DNA of 64,000 nt from Adiantum capillus-veneris (taxonomy: Eukaryota > Streptophyta > Polypodiopsida > Polypodiales > Pteridaceae). Positions 50,327 through 61,435 of this stretch are shown here, in pieces. The DNA lies in contig CM043944.1 of the NCBI GenBank assembly GCA_014529385.2, positions 71,442,884 through 71,506,883 on the forward strand, written 5' to 3'. Both the position numbers and the translations under genes were made by a program. The notes under the pieces were generated by a model. That model did not search any database, was not told the DNA's origin, and saw only the letters and a program-made list of their open reading frames with translations. The first letter of the stretch is position 1; every line of letters starts with the position of its first letter.

Positions 50327-52130
50327 TTGGGCTCAGGAAATTCCCTTATTCTAATGTGTTGTATGTCCTTTTTAAATTCTCAAGTGCAGACCATATCTGT
50401 GTCATAACTTATCCTATAAGCGTACATAAGTGTAATTGTACCATGCTCTCATAGAGAGAGGTACCAGAAGTCACATCTTGATCCACTTACCTTGTATGTG
50501 ACCGTGACTGTATCAGGGTGGTGCAGATGTATGGCACGTTGCCTGTGAATTAAACATAAAAATAAAATGTCTAAAAACAACAACAACGGAGCTCGTCCTT
50601 GACAGAGTAGCTAGTGCTATAGCGGAAGTGTATGCAATTATGGGTGTTGTGCGTCCATCATACTAGTATGCCATGCAGACATATCAAAAAATAGAATGAT
50701 AATCCCTTGGCTTCAATGAAACTCTCAACCATGTGAGCCTCTAGTAGATGTGTTTGTCACGATTACACTGGCATGGATACATCAGAGTGCGCCGTTGCGT
50801 AAACTATGAGCTTAATAGTACCAAAGATGTGTGCCATTATCATTCATCCAAAGTCAATCGATAAGACTATGGCACATAAGAGAAGACGTGCTTCACATGA
50901 AGACAGGTAAAGCACTTTCTTGTACAGTTGCTTCGTACAAAGTCTGCCCAAGCACTTTGCTTTGCACAACAGAGAGATCTTTTCCTTAATAAAAAGTAAA
51001 ACATAGACAAGAACAAACATAACTTGAAATGTACTAACCTTGTCAGCCCCTTGTCGCAAGGTTTCTGGTAGTTCGCTCGAATCCTACTCATAGCCATATG
51101 TATGCCTTGAATGGGGTAGTGTATGGATCATATACACCCACGTGGGATGTAAAAATGTGCAACCATCTTAGAAAGTTTCCCAAAAGTTGTGTGAGAATAG
51201 CATATTCCACACTGTGAAAACCGCCATGCCAAATGGCGAAAGGGAAGCCTTGCTTTTTATAAGTACTTATGGAATTTTGGTGCTCATAGAAAATAGATAC
51301 TCTTTCTAATGTACAATATCATAACGGAAGAAAGTCGACCTTGTATCTATTGAGCTTAATTACTCGTGTCCTGCGGATTTGTAAATGGAGCCCCCTTGGA
51401 TCACGCTTGTCATCAATGAATGGATCTTGTCGTTGTCTGATTGCATTACTGACAGACGACCTGCCTAGGAGCCATGTCCTAGCAAACATGTTTTACAACT
51501 TCTGGAAATTTCAATCAATGGTTGACCGTGCCAAATACCTGCACCTTACATGCCACATGCCTTGCCTGAACCTGAGGAGCAAACATGGCCTAGGACCAAA
51601 AAATTCCAAACCAAAACTGGAAATGTGGCATCCATAAAGGTAGACCGTTGATGCAACAACTGTGCTCATAGCCATTTAAGATATCACATGCCATGCATGA
51701 AAAATGTTCAAGACTTATCGAACATGCTCAAATTGCCCCATGGTAAGAACAAATATCTCCATAGAATTAGTTGCCATGCTTGCTTGGGCTTGGTGTGCTT
51801 ATAATGTAGAGAGGATCTATGAGATGCAATGAAGTCACAATTGAAAACGTTAAAGTTGACTTGCTTACCGACTCTTAGAAGTCCACTTAGCCTGGTTGGA
51901 TGTCGTTTGAGCAATGTGTTTGCCAATTACTTTGACCTTCGATAGTTTGCCAAGCCTTGCCTGACATACCCATGATTCATTGCCTTCAGCATGCCTTGAA
52001 GGACTTTGATATGGCAGTCTCCTTGAGAAGCGACCATGTCGGTTTGATTCCCCTTGACCATGTTTGTTGTCAATCGAAGCATACAACCTTTGCATGCACA
52101 ATATCCTCCCCCTTGTGGCGGCTGTCTTGG
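47901..52130 (-). other. Non-coding interior of the LARD
   Basis: AT-rich DNA with scattered short open stretches on both strands, none with a retroelement motif. It contains a 20-bp triplicated phrase (50156-50215) and a (GA)n run (about 50287-50324). The origin of this filler is unknown. Confidence 0.6.
50156..50215. repeat. 20-bp tandem repeat, three units
   Basis: GGCTCTTAGCCCTTCCTGCT is followed by two variants starting at 50176 and 50196. Confidence 0.92.
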
Positions 52131-52628
52131 GTCATGCGGCTTTGCACAATTGTACGATGTCTTGGCTACAGCTGCCACTTGCGGATGCACCTTTGCACGG
52201 TGATTATGATAATGGGACAAGGCCCTTGGGTGGCCCATGGTCACCCTAGGGCGCCCAACAATGTGGGAAAAAAAAAGAACGTACTCAAACCTGGCTATGG
52301 CAGCACGCTGACTGTTGAGCAAGGAAAAAATCTCCGAGGACGCGAGCTACGGATATTTTCAAGCCCTCCTTCTGTGACGTCTTCCCCTCCTTGGCCCTAC
52401 GTGCACCTGATGAGCCTACACTCGATCCAGATGGTGCTTGTCGCCATGCTCTTCTTGATCATGCAAGGGGCAGTTCATGTAGACGACCTATCCCCCTGCA
52501 AGCGGCCACTCCCATAGCTCTCGACCCCGAGGTTCCCTCCAGTGGAAGCCGTGCTTCCCACGGGCTTCTTTGTTCTATCGAGCCCATGTTGCTTGATCCA
52601 AGAGGCCATATCCATGCTGCCGCCTGAC

Positions 52629-52715
<87 letters not shown>

Positions 52716-52778
52716 AGATCATGCATGCCTCATGCAATCAATCTCCTTCCCCCCTCCTCCATGGCTCCTCCTCCCGGA
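52131..52778 (-). other. GC-richer 5' part of the LARD with (GA)n
   Basis: Next to the PBS, base composition becomes clearly GC-richer than the rest. It contains an 81-bp GA/TC run (about 52630-52711) and, on the minus strand, a short open stretch reading MDMASWIKQHGLDRTKK. It could be a leader and first codons of a lost gag or captured host DNA. Long Ser-Leu frames here are microsatellite artefacts. Confidence 0.45.
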
Positions 52779-52790
52779 GCTCTGATACCA
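52779..52790 (-). promoter_or_regulatory. PBS of the LARD (initiator Met tRNA)
   Basis: Minus-strand TGGTATCAGAGC, one base from the end of the 5' LTR at 52792. Confidence 0.93.
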
Positions 52791-52791
52791 G

Positions 52792-52956
52792 TGAAAGAGG
52801 GTAGGGAGATAGACATGCCAATAACCACCCAACCACACCTATATATAAACCCTTGTCCCTCTAGCTCATAGCTATATATAGCCCCTATACCGCATGTGTA
52901 TCCATCTGCCCTTGGCCAAGGCCGAGCCCTCCTATAGTCCTACCCTTGCCATGACA
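52792..52956 (-). repeat. 5' LTR of the LARD
   Basis: 165 bp, minus-strand TGTCATGGC...CTCTTTCA. It includes 'ctatatatagc' (TATA-like), which is shared with the 3' copy and may be the promoter. Confidence 0.95.
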
Positions 52957-53437
52957 TCCTAGAAGATAGATCGTTGTGAGTTGCTATGGAAACCGCATTT
53001 ACTCTCGGCCGTCTTAAGAGTGCATTGGCTACTTGATTATGCTTTCCAGCAATGTGAGCAATCTGAAAATGAAATTGTGAAAGGAAATTTGCCCACCTCA
53101 TTTATTTGTCGGAGAGCTTGGTTTGTGTCATGAAGTACTTAAGGCTTTGGTGATCCGTCCGTAGAATGAAAGGAGTCCTTAATAAATAGTGCTTCCACGA
53201 GTCTAAGGCATGTAGAACTGCGAGGAGTTCCTCTTCATATATGCCTAGATCTTGCTCAACAAGGTCCAGCCTTCGACTTTCATAGGCTATGGCATGCCTT
53301 TCTTGGAGAAAAATAGCTCCAAGGCAATCATCACAAGCGTCACATTGGACCTCAAATGGCTTTGAGAGATCCAGCCCTGTAAGCACAATAAGCTTTTCTT
53401 TAAGCTTTTGAAAGCATTGTTCTCTTTGGCAGACCAT
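52957..53437 (-). pseudogene. gypsy-3 RNase H
   Basis: The minus strand reads FQKLKEKLIVLTGLDL, FEVQCDACDDCLGAIFLQ (first Asp), YEEELLAVLHALDSWKHYLL (Glu), TDHQSLKYFM (second Asp), then after one stop MRWANFLSQFHFQIAHIAGK and QVANALLRRPRVN. This is an ordinary gypsy RNase H with its catalytic residues in place. It would degrade RNA in the cDNA hybrid. The end is split by the LARD insertion at 52961. Confidence 0.9.
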
Positions 53438-54178
53438 GTATACCTAATTTTTTTCTTTGTTAGGTCATGTAATGGTCCCGCGATCTGTGAGAACTTTTCT
53501 ATGAAGCGTCTATAGTATGCACACATACCTATAAAGCTTCTTAGTTCATGTAGATTCCTTGGATTAGGCCATCTTTTTATTACCTCTAGCTTTGATGGAT
53601 CCATTTGGATGCCATGTTGATAGATAATGTGACCTAAATACTGAATCTCTTGTAAGAAAAACTCACTTTTCTTTTGATTAGTATAAAGTTTATTCTCTCG
53701 TAAGACTTGAAATATTACCTGGAGGTGTTGCTTGTGTTCGTCTAGTGAATTAGAGTAGATGATTATATCATCAAAGAAAACTACAGGAAAGGTTCGGTGA
53801 GGCCTGAATAGCTTCTCCATCAAGCGGTTAAATGTGGTTGGTGTTGGTCAAGCCAAAAGGCATGACAATGTATTCGTAAAGACCAAACGTAGTGCAAAAT
53901 GCGGTCTTTACAATGTCTTGATCAACTATACTTATTTGATGGTAGCCACTTTTTAGGTCAATCCTACTGAAGTAGGTCGACCCTTGTAGCTTATCAAATA
54001 GGTATTCTACCCGTGGAACAGAAAACTTGTTCTTGATAGTGATCCTATTTAGTGCTCTATAGTCAACACACATAGGATATGTGTCGTCTTTCTTTTGCAC
54101 TAATAGCACAGGTGAACAAAATGGAGATGAGCTAGGCCTAACCATGCCCTTCTCAACTAACTCGTGCACTTGCCGCAT
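53287..54178 (-). pseudogene. gypsy-3 reverse transcriptase
   Basis: Two overlapping frames. 53828-54178 reads [56 protein letters not shown] (motif A) and [11 protein letters not shown] frameshift at about 53825 leads to VVFFDDIIIYSNSLDEH with catalytic FFDD (53765-53779) in place of YLDD, then LGHIIYQHGIQMDP and WPNPRNLHELRSFIGMCAYY. This is clearly chromovirus-style RT. Confidence 0.93.
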
Positions 54179-54956
54179 AATCTCCTCTTGTTGAGCTTGA
54201 GAAACTCTATAAGGAGGTTTATTAGGCGGTGAGCTTCCTGGAAGAAGCTCAATTGCATGGTCATCATTGCCTTGTTTAGGAGGTAGTTCACAAGGGATGT
54301 CGTCACAATAAAAACATCTTGAAATCCCTTGAGAAAATTGGATAACTCTAATTCCTTGTGATTGTTTATATTTTCTTTTGCTAAAGCATTAGGTTCATTT
54401 TGAGAATCTTTAACAAAAATCATGTACACGGAAACAGAGCTCTTTATTGACTTATTAAAAGCTTGCATATGTACAATGGGTATGGTGTTACCCAACTCCT
54501 TAGCATCTATGTACATATCTCTTTCCCTTAACCTAAAGAAGATTTGCCTTTCAGGGAATTAGTCATTGGTAGCCATGAGATCAAACCATGGTGCCCCTAG
54601 GATTACATCCTCTTGCTTGAGAGGAGAGATAAAGAAGTCCTCCTTGTCCACATAGCTTTGGACGTGGAGCCTCAATTTCCCAATTAAGGGAGTGACTGAG
54701 GCTTCTTGCCCCTTGAAAGCACCATCGGTGGGTACGACATCTCCCATCTCATAATCTTGGATGCCTACTTGTTGGCCAACTCTGTGGATATAAAGTTGTG
54801 AGTAGAACCAGGGTCAAAGAGAATAAAAGCATCATGTTCTCTTACCTTTGCATAGAGGAGATCCTTTGTGGTGAGCATCATCTTCTTGGATTTCGACCAA
54901 GGTAACTCTAGGAGGCTCATTTCGTGTATTCTTGTGTGGACAAGCACGATAGGCAT
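54179..54956 (-). pseudogene. gypsy-3 protease and linker
   Basis: The minus strand reads AFILFDPGSTHNFISTELA at 54765-54860, the gypsy retropepsin signature with Pro in place of Ser after the catalytic Asp (DPGSTHNF, near 54798-54815). LRLHVQSYVDKEDFFISPL and DVILGAPWFDLMA, the flap and second-strand blocks, follow (54559-54747), separated by a frame break at about 54755. A linker to RT occupies 54179-54516. Confidence 0.85.
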
Positions 54957-55099
54957 GCCCTTGATCCCCGCACTTGAAACGGCGGTTATCTTTACGATAA
55001 CGCTCTAGGAGGCTCATTTCGTGTATTCTTGTGGGGACAAGCACGATAGGCATGCCCTTGCTCCCCGCACTTGAAACAGCGGTTATCTTTACGATAACG
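54906..55099. repeat. 97-bp tandem duplication over the gag zinc knuckle
   Basis: 54906-55002 and 55003-55099 are near-identical and each encodes the minus-strand knuckle FKCGDQGHAYRACPHK or its variant. Ninety-seven is not a multiple of three, so the duplication shifts the gag-protease frame. Confidence 0.93.
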
Positions 55100-56182
55100 C
55101 TCTAGCTCTTCAGGAGAGAGTTTATTTTTGCCTTCATAAACTCCCTTCTAATTAGCTTTGTTGTTGTTGGCGTTGCCTTTAGGAGACTTTTGGACATTGT
55201 CCTTTCCCTTGGGCTCATTTTATTATGGTCCTTGTTCTCCGTGGGCTTAAGATTTCTCTTAGCCCCTTGTTGGAAATTGATTCATGAAGCCACCATAGTA
55301 TGGTGTATGACCGCAAATATGGTGCATGGCCTTTGGAAGTTGACATACTCCGCCATATCTTCAGTTAAACCCGCACAAAATTGTTGTTTTTTCTCTCCAA
55401 AATCCATCTTTTTGAAGACAGTGGCTTTGAGATGTAAGTCCCAAAACTTGTCTACATATTTGTGAATAGATTCATAGGGAGAGAGCTTCAAGCTTCACCC
55501 ATTCGGTGAGTACTTTGCCTTTGGCCGTAGGCTAGACCACCATTGCCTGGAGAAGCTTGACCATTTGCCCGTAGGCTAGACCACCATTGCCTGGCGGACT
55601 TTTGAAAATGCATAGCTACATGGTGTAGCTCAGAGGACTCCGTGAAGCCCTCATCTCCAAACGCCGCATTGAATTGTTGGATGAAGGCCAAAACTTTGTC
55701 CGTATCACCAAAGGTACCATTGTAGGTAAGGAAAGAGATATTTTTTCCTCCCTCTTTGAAATTTTTGAGCTTGGACGACCTCTTCCATGCGGCATAGGAT
55801 TTCCTATGGCCTCTTCTTTTTGGTGATTCAAAAGTTGCACCATCACTTTCTTCAGGAGAGGAAGAATTTGAGGAGGATGGAGAAGAGGGTGGCCTCTTTC
55901 TTGCCTTTTTCTTTCCTTGTTCCTCCTTGTCTGCACCATCACTTTCTTCATAAGAGGAAAAGGATGAAGAAGATGGAGAAGAGGGTGACCTCTTTCTCGC
56001 CTTTTTCTTCTCTTGTTTTCTCTCGTCCCTCTTTGAATTATGGTGTAGAGAAGTGTGCGATGGTCTTCTCCGTTTAGGGGGTGTTGGAGAGCGTTTTTCC
56101 CGCCGTCTTCGTGGAGCTAATACCAACCATTAATAGTTAGCTTAAGGACCTCTCTTCTTAAGCAAGAAAAGAGAAACCTTGT
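55100..56182 (-). pseudogene. gypsy-3 gag
   Basis: The minus strand begins near 56126 with an Arg/Lys-rich tail and a 32-residue Ser/Lys repeat present twice (KKARKRSPSSPSSSSFSSYE and KKARKRPPSSPSSSNSSSPE; 96-bp period at about 55837-56030). A gag capsid signature follows: FLTYNGTFGDTDKVLAFIQQ, AAFGDEGFTE, VAMHFQKSARQWWSSLRANG, then in another frame YESIHKYVDKFWDLHLKATV and AGLTEDMAEYVNFQRP. A 44-bp duplication at 55526-55594 breaks the frame. The zinc knuckle at 54906-55099 closes gag. The start codon is uncertain. Confidence 0.85.
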
Positions 56183-56194
56183 GCTCTGATACCA
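56183..56194 (-). promoter_or_regulatory. PBS of gypsy-3 (initiator Met tRNA)
   Basis: Minus-strand TGGTATCAGAGC, one base from the 5' LTR end at 56196. Confidence 0.93.
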
Positions 56195-56195
56195 A

Positions 56196-57163
56196 TGTAA
56201 CATGTAATGGTCTAGTAACTTGTGTGTAGCGGAAAATAACATAGACATAGTGAGCATTTCATTAAGGCTAGATTCCTATAATGAGCATATCAAGAGTGCC
56301 TGGATGGAGAGAGAAACAAAAGCATAACACCTAGTTACATAGGCACGAACAATACTTCAAAAAGAGAGAGAAATTAAGCTATTGACAAGATTTGAGGACC
56401 GGATTTGCATGGAGCCGGTCCCCCCTACAAAAGGCTTTGTATTAGAGGTTTCCCCCCATCAAGGGAGATATTTTACAATACAATACTTTTTGTTCTTTCA
56501 ATAACTTGCTGGTGCAATGAAGATGGAAGCTTCAAGCACCAAGCTTACACTTGAAAACACAACATCAATTCCCTCACGGTCTTAGACCCAAGACCTCACA
56601 CACCTTCAAAGATGGTGACAGCTAGCGGGGTATGAGAGTAGATCAAGAGGAAGAAGGAGTATTCTTACAAGAAAGAAGTATGTCTCCTCACATAATCACT
56701 CTTAATATCTTAGCATAGCTTAGTATTTAGCATGGTAGAGGAGATGAGCATGCATTGAAGCTTGGCTCTTGGTTGGATTTGCATCACAAAGCCAAGAGTT
56801 GGTGGCCCTTCTCACAAGCTTGGAGTAGATGATGAGCTTTCCATTAAAGCTTTAAAAGGAGATAGTCTTCTTTACTTCACACATGAGCTTGTGTGAGTGT
56901 GTGTGTGATAATCCTTGCAAAAATCTGCCCCCTCTCTCTTGGTCGACCCCTCTTGCTATTTGCTCATGATGGCATCCTATTGGCCCCTGCAAAGCTTAGC
57001 CAATGACAATTAAGAAGCATAAGTGATAGACTTATGACATGTGTCCCCCTTTCCCCTTTTGTGAGAGCTTTAGGTATTTAAATAATGCAATTAAACTCTC
57101 ATTGGACCTCTTAGTCTTCTGGCCAAGAGGAATCAGGCAAGCCATTGGGCTGTTGAATGCTTG
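56196..57163 (-). repeat. 5' LTR of gypsy-3, truncated
   Basis: Matches 44094-45088 with many substitutions and indels. The homology stops at 'gttgaatgc' (57163) and block C' sequence follows, so the upstream part of this LTR is gone. Confidence 0.92.
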
Positions 57164-57945
57164 TGAACTTGAACCAAATGATTCAAAAAGAGAATTCACA
57201 AAGATTAATAAAAGTGAGTCCATACGTTTTTTTCTTAAACATATGTACATTTAAAGTAGAATTTTGAATTTTTTATTACATCTAGGAAGTAAAAAATGAA
57301 GTAGCAGCAGTAGAAGTTTCCTGCCAAAAATTGGTCGAGCAGCATTTAAATTAACAGATAAAAGAAGTCAAAATCCTTACCTGCAGCCATCATGCAAGCA
57401 AAAAAATCATTAGCATTTTTGTTTAGTCATGGAATGCAAGTATACGGAGGATGGACTTAACAGTTGTCATCCATGTCCCTCTTATCCAAACATTCAGTTG
57501 TTCAATGATGCCAAAAAATTCTCTCTTGAACCATGAATGCACATGGCAGCTAAGAGTAAACACTCTAGGCAGGATTTTCAAATCAACTAATTTTGCTAGA
57601 TAAGAGCATTAGAGCTTTGTCAAAGCACATTACTTAAAAGGGTAGGAATAGGATTTATCCTTCAAGTTAATTAAAAAGGCCATCCTATCATAGTTTTTGG
57701 CACATAGTTTAAAAAGAATTTAAACAATTGCACTCATGGTTCTGGAGCACATGAGTGACTAGCAATGGGAAAAATTAATTTTAAGTTTAAGTTAATCTTA
57801 CATTAACGTGCAACTTGATGCAAAGGGCTCGAGAGCCAAAGTGACAAGGCTTAAATTAATGAAGAAACCCAGAAGCGCTCGTGTTGAGAACTCCCGAAAG
57901 AAGTAGATATTGCATGAGGCGAAGTGAAAGAGCATGTGTGTGTGA
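57164..57945. repeat. Long repeat block C' (copy II)
   Basis: Matches 34986-35595 and 35935-36075 continuously, without the 340 bp present in copy I. Unlike copy I, it runs directly into block D'. Confidence 0.92.
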
Positions 57946-58052
57946 GAGAAAGCATGTACTACCTTGCAACGTAGGATGTGCTTAAATAGCGTGAGGCAAG
58001 AATGTTTGTTTGTAAGAGATAGAGAGAGAAATAAAGAGAAAGAGAGAAAGAG

Positions 58053-58109
<57 letters not shown>

Positions 58110-58215
58110 GAGGAAAAAAAACATTATATGTGTAAGTGTCAATAGGGGAAGTGCCAAGAACCATTTTGCAAACGCCAAGCAATTTAGTTTTCTTAGCAAG
58201 CGTCATGGCATCGCC

Positions 58216-58264
<49 letters not shown>

Positions 58265-58804
58265 GAAACCAATATTTTTGTTGTCTTCTCAATAGGTGCA
58301 AAGTTCTACACAAGTTGCAGTATCGTAAAACTGCATGGTAGAGAAACTAGAATTATTAAAAGACCTCACAATTTAAAGAAGGGTGATTTCCAAGGTAGAA
58401 ATACCCTTGTAGGTGATGTGAGAATTTGATATTATTTTTGTCATTTTGAAATATTTGCCAGTGATATCATACCACATGTGTACATAATCAGGTTTTTTAA
58501 GGCTAGAAAAGAATTTTAACCGGGGTTTCACCATTTTACTCGACTGAATGAAAAAATTTCCCAATGAACCACGGTGGGTTTTGACTAGTAACCTATGAGT
58601 TTTGAATGTAACCCGTGTGTTTTTTATTTCCAGGCAAGCGTTCAAAATTTAACGCAAACTCAAAATAAACAAAGAGTAGTAGGAAAATAGTGCCAAGGTG
58701 TCGTTAGTGAGGAGAAATTTAAGTTATAACCAAGCCGGTAACTCCTTCATAGAATATCCACACATAATGTGAGGCAATAGGAGTTAAATTTATATCCTTG
58801 AGCA

Positions 58805-58878
<74 letters not shown>
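57946..58878. repeat. Long repeat block D' with GA and TG tracts (copy II)
   Basis: Matches 39488-40332, including GA-rich (58021-58105), internal TG (58220-58262) and terminal TG (58806-58878) tracts in the same relative places, though of different length and purity. Confidence 0.92.
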
Positions 58879-58880
<2 letters not shown>

Positions 58881-59475
58881 ATCCTAACCCAGGCACCATA
58901 CTCAATAAGTCGGCAGTAGGCCCATTGAGTATGGGCCTACTACCTCATCAAGTTGATGAGAATAGAATAGTCAAGTCTGAAGCCAAAGAGCTATATCATA
59001 TCAAAAAATCCATGAGTCTCATCGGAGCTACATGTGAAAATATTAATAGAGAGGATTATACTCCAGTCAAAATTTTAAGGCTTTGTTAGCCAGTAGAAAA
59101 TAGTATGGATGCCATTCATAGTCAGTTGTAGAAGTTTTCCATGCTTTAACTATTTTCTATGGATAGTCCTCAAACGAACCGTCCATCCAAGAGTAGTTCG
59201 TTTATAGGTAAAAGGCTCCTGAAATCATGAGAATTGAAGTAATTACACATGGGTAAATAATTTTGGATTAACCTGCAACCTAAAACAAATAAAGTCAAAG
59301 ACTACAATAGCCGTGAGCAGGATTTCAATCTATAGACAAGGAAAGACAACCTGACACATGTCAACCTAATGAGAAATTATAGACAGTGGGTCCATCAAAG
59401 CCTATAGACAAAAATCTCCAAAGCCAATGTCGTGGATTCTTAGCTTTCTAAGAGAATCTTGTTTTTAGGACGTGT
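58879..59475. repeat. Long repeat block B' (copy II)
   Basis: Matches 33944-34555. Hairpin arms are CATACTCAATA (58897-58907) and CATTGAGTATG (58923-58933), with one mismatch at the loop end. Confidence 0.92.
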
Positions 59476-59926
59476 GTGTTGCTATTTTTAGATTTATACT
59501 TATACACAACAGAACATAACAGTTCAAAAGATAGTTGGCTTTAGACAAAGGACAATGATTAGCACAAAAACAACTCAGTCTTTGCTTTATTTTTGTACAT
59601 CATCATGAGAATGAGGTATCATTCTAGTGTTTTGTATATAAGATAGTCAAGAACAACTTATTTTGAAGTGAAAGAGGCCAGGCTCAACATTGATGGAGAG
59701 TAGCTCAGCCAAAAAAAATCCTAAGTAAAGATAGAGTCCTCATGTGCATCCATATAAGCAAGACAATAGGTTTGTTAGCCCTTGAATACATATCACAGGT
59801 GTCAATGAACCTATCAAATTTTATCCAGGTCCTACTTAAAATCTTTTTAACTTATACCTACCATCCATGTAGTGTTAAATATCAGCAAGTATATATTCTC
59901 AAAATAGTAAGCGACATATAAAAGTG

Positions 59927-59966
<40 letters not shown>
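59476..59966. repeat. Long repeat blocks E' and A' plus (TG)n (copy II)
   Basis: 59477-59632 matches 33611-33762, and 59633-59931 matches 34561-34853. Both A copies then enter TG tracts (here 59932-59966), after which the copies diverge. Confidence 0.9.
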
Positions 59967-59967
<1 letters not shown>

Positions 59968-60073
59968 TAGTTGTATGTACTTGGGTTTTGGGAGAGATGG
60001 TGAGAGGTTGATGGTTTTGTGTGTGAGGAAATATTGAATGGTTTGAGATTTTGTTCTCGTGGACTCCCTTCAG

Positions 60074-60085
60074 TGGTATCAGAGC
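60074..60085 (+). promoter_or_regulatory. Orphan LTR end and PBS (initiator Met tRNA)
   Basis: CCCTTCA ends at 60072 and TGGTATCAGAGC lies at 60074-60085, the LTR-PBS junction of a plus-strand LTR element. The LTR would extend left toward 59967; its start is not identified and no second copy is found. Confidence 0.6.
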
Positions 60086-61430
60086 TTCTACTTAGCGGTA
60101 ATTGCAATTGTTTTCAAGTTAAAAGAAGTAATTTTCATGTTTGCAGCAAATATAAAGGTTCATTGGTAATCAATCAGCAAATCAACCAACCAATCGCACT
60201 TATGAACCGTCAAAATCCGGTATATCAAGCTCTTAAGTCAAATCAATATCTAAAATTTTGTGGATTGTGAAGATAGAAGTGCAACAACGAGAAAAGAAAG
60301 AGATTTTGAAGATATTGTTGAAGTGGTAATTCCGACTCGGCATCTGAGTTCTTTGAAAGGGGTTTTGAAGGGCCAAATCCAGCATAGTTCAAAAAAAACA
60401 AGAAGAACCAGACTCTGAAGAAGTTTATGAAGGTAGATCTTGATTTAACAGAGATAAGAAGAGGGGATAAGTTGGAAGATAGTAATCAAAAGCCCTAAAA
60501 GCTTTCTTAAAAGAAAAATTGAATTTTTTAAGGCTTGAAAGTGAAGCCGATTTTGCCAATGATTACATTGGAAGCAGCTTGGGGTGCATCAGGATCTCCA
60601 AAATTTGAAAGTCAAACCTCTTGCACCTTAAGCAAAGATTACCATAATTTTGCAACTGAAAAATCTTGATGCCTCAAGTTGATGGCTATAGGGGCTGAGC
60701 CACTGTAGCATGGTCAAATTGCCATAAAGAATTACCATAAGAGAGAGAGAATTAAAGTAGTCGAGCAGCAATCATGGGAAACGAAGCTTTCACAAAATTT
60801 CTCCTTACAGTCGACCTCAAGAAAAACATGTAGAAATGGCATCAAAAGGGGCAACTTGGCATTGGATACAGCTTCTCCTTCAAGCTCGTGGTCCAAATCA
60901 CCCTCTACAAGTCACCATCATCTCTATTCACTCAATGTTGTTGTCACATCTGCTGCTCGCTATATCGACGACTCTTTTAGCAAAAAAAGTGTGGTTTTAG
61001 TCCCATGGTCAATCGCCCATAGATGCCAAGGCCAAATACAATAAGGGTTCATTCACCGTCAACACAAAACTTTAGTTCTATTTTGTTGCAGCCATTCGTA
61101 ATCAAGCTTGCTCCTTCGTGTTGCCAGAGAGTATGATGGTCGTTTGGAATCAAGCCAACACCTAGCCATTGCTGAAACCTTGAAATCTTCATCAACTGAC
61201 AACTATCAAAAGATACGGATTTATATATTTTCTATTTCACACAAAGACAAGCCGATGATTGACAACCAAACATCTTAATTGAAGATCACCAAATACGTCG
61301 TTGAATAATCAATGAAAGATCTGTGATTCATTCTTATGTGAATTTCATTTCCGGTTTTCATCTAAAGTTGGGAGCAGAGTTGGAATGCCTACTCTCCATC
61401 GAGTCTTTGCCCTACGTTCAGCCCATGGCC
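60086..61430. other. Leader-like and LTR-like DNA, no gene recognised
   Basis: The first part is A/G-rich and may be the leader of the orphan element. The last 100-200 bp (about 61250-61435) should be the 3' LTR of minus-strand gypsy-4, starting TGTCAGGCC at 61435; its other end was not found. Confidence 0.4.
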
Positions 61431-61435
61431 TGACA

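Larger units (their letters stand above)
47488..52956 (-). mobile_element. Complete non-autonomous LTR element (LARD-like) inside gypsy-3
   Basis: 5,469 bp with 165-bp LTRs at 52792-52956 (5') and 47488-47652 (3'), flanked by a perfect 5-bp target duplication TCCTA (47483-47487 and 52957-52961). The minus strand carries a PBS for initiator tRNA-Met next to the 5' LTR and a PPT next to the 3' LTR. The LTRs differ at 16 of 165 positions by my hand count. The interior of about 5.1 kb has no recognisable gag, protease, RT or integrase, except a short pol-like end near the PPT. It would need enzymes from another element. Confidence 0.9.
44094..57163 (-). mobile_element. gypsy-3: chromodomain-type Ty3/gypsy element, interrupted
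   Basis: Minus strand, from the truncated 5' LTR (56196-57163) through PBS, gag, protease, RT, RNase H and integrase with chromodomain to the 3' LTR (from 44094). A complete 5.47-kb LTR element (47488-52956) lies between RNase H and integrase; joining across it restores the polyprotein in frame (HNDLSS|RIDEYAVDL). The 5' LTR lost its first part where repeat block C now begins. Frame breaks in pol show it is inactive. Confidence 0.9.

Noticed and set aside
51927-52517. Open stretches on both strands of the LARD interior as host genes
   Set aside because: They overlap on opposite strands, show no motif and change composition within the stretch.
52459-52871. Ser-Leu or Arg-Glu repeat proteins, also at 31777, 39369 and 57798
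   Set aside because: Products of (GA)n/(TC)n tracts, not genes.
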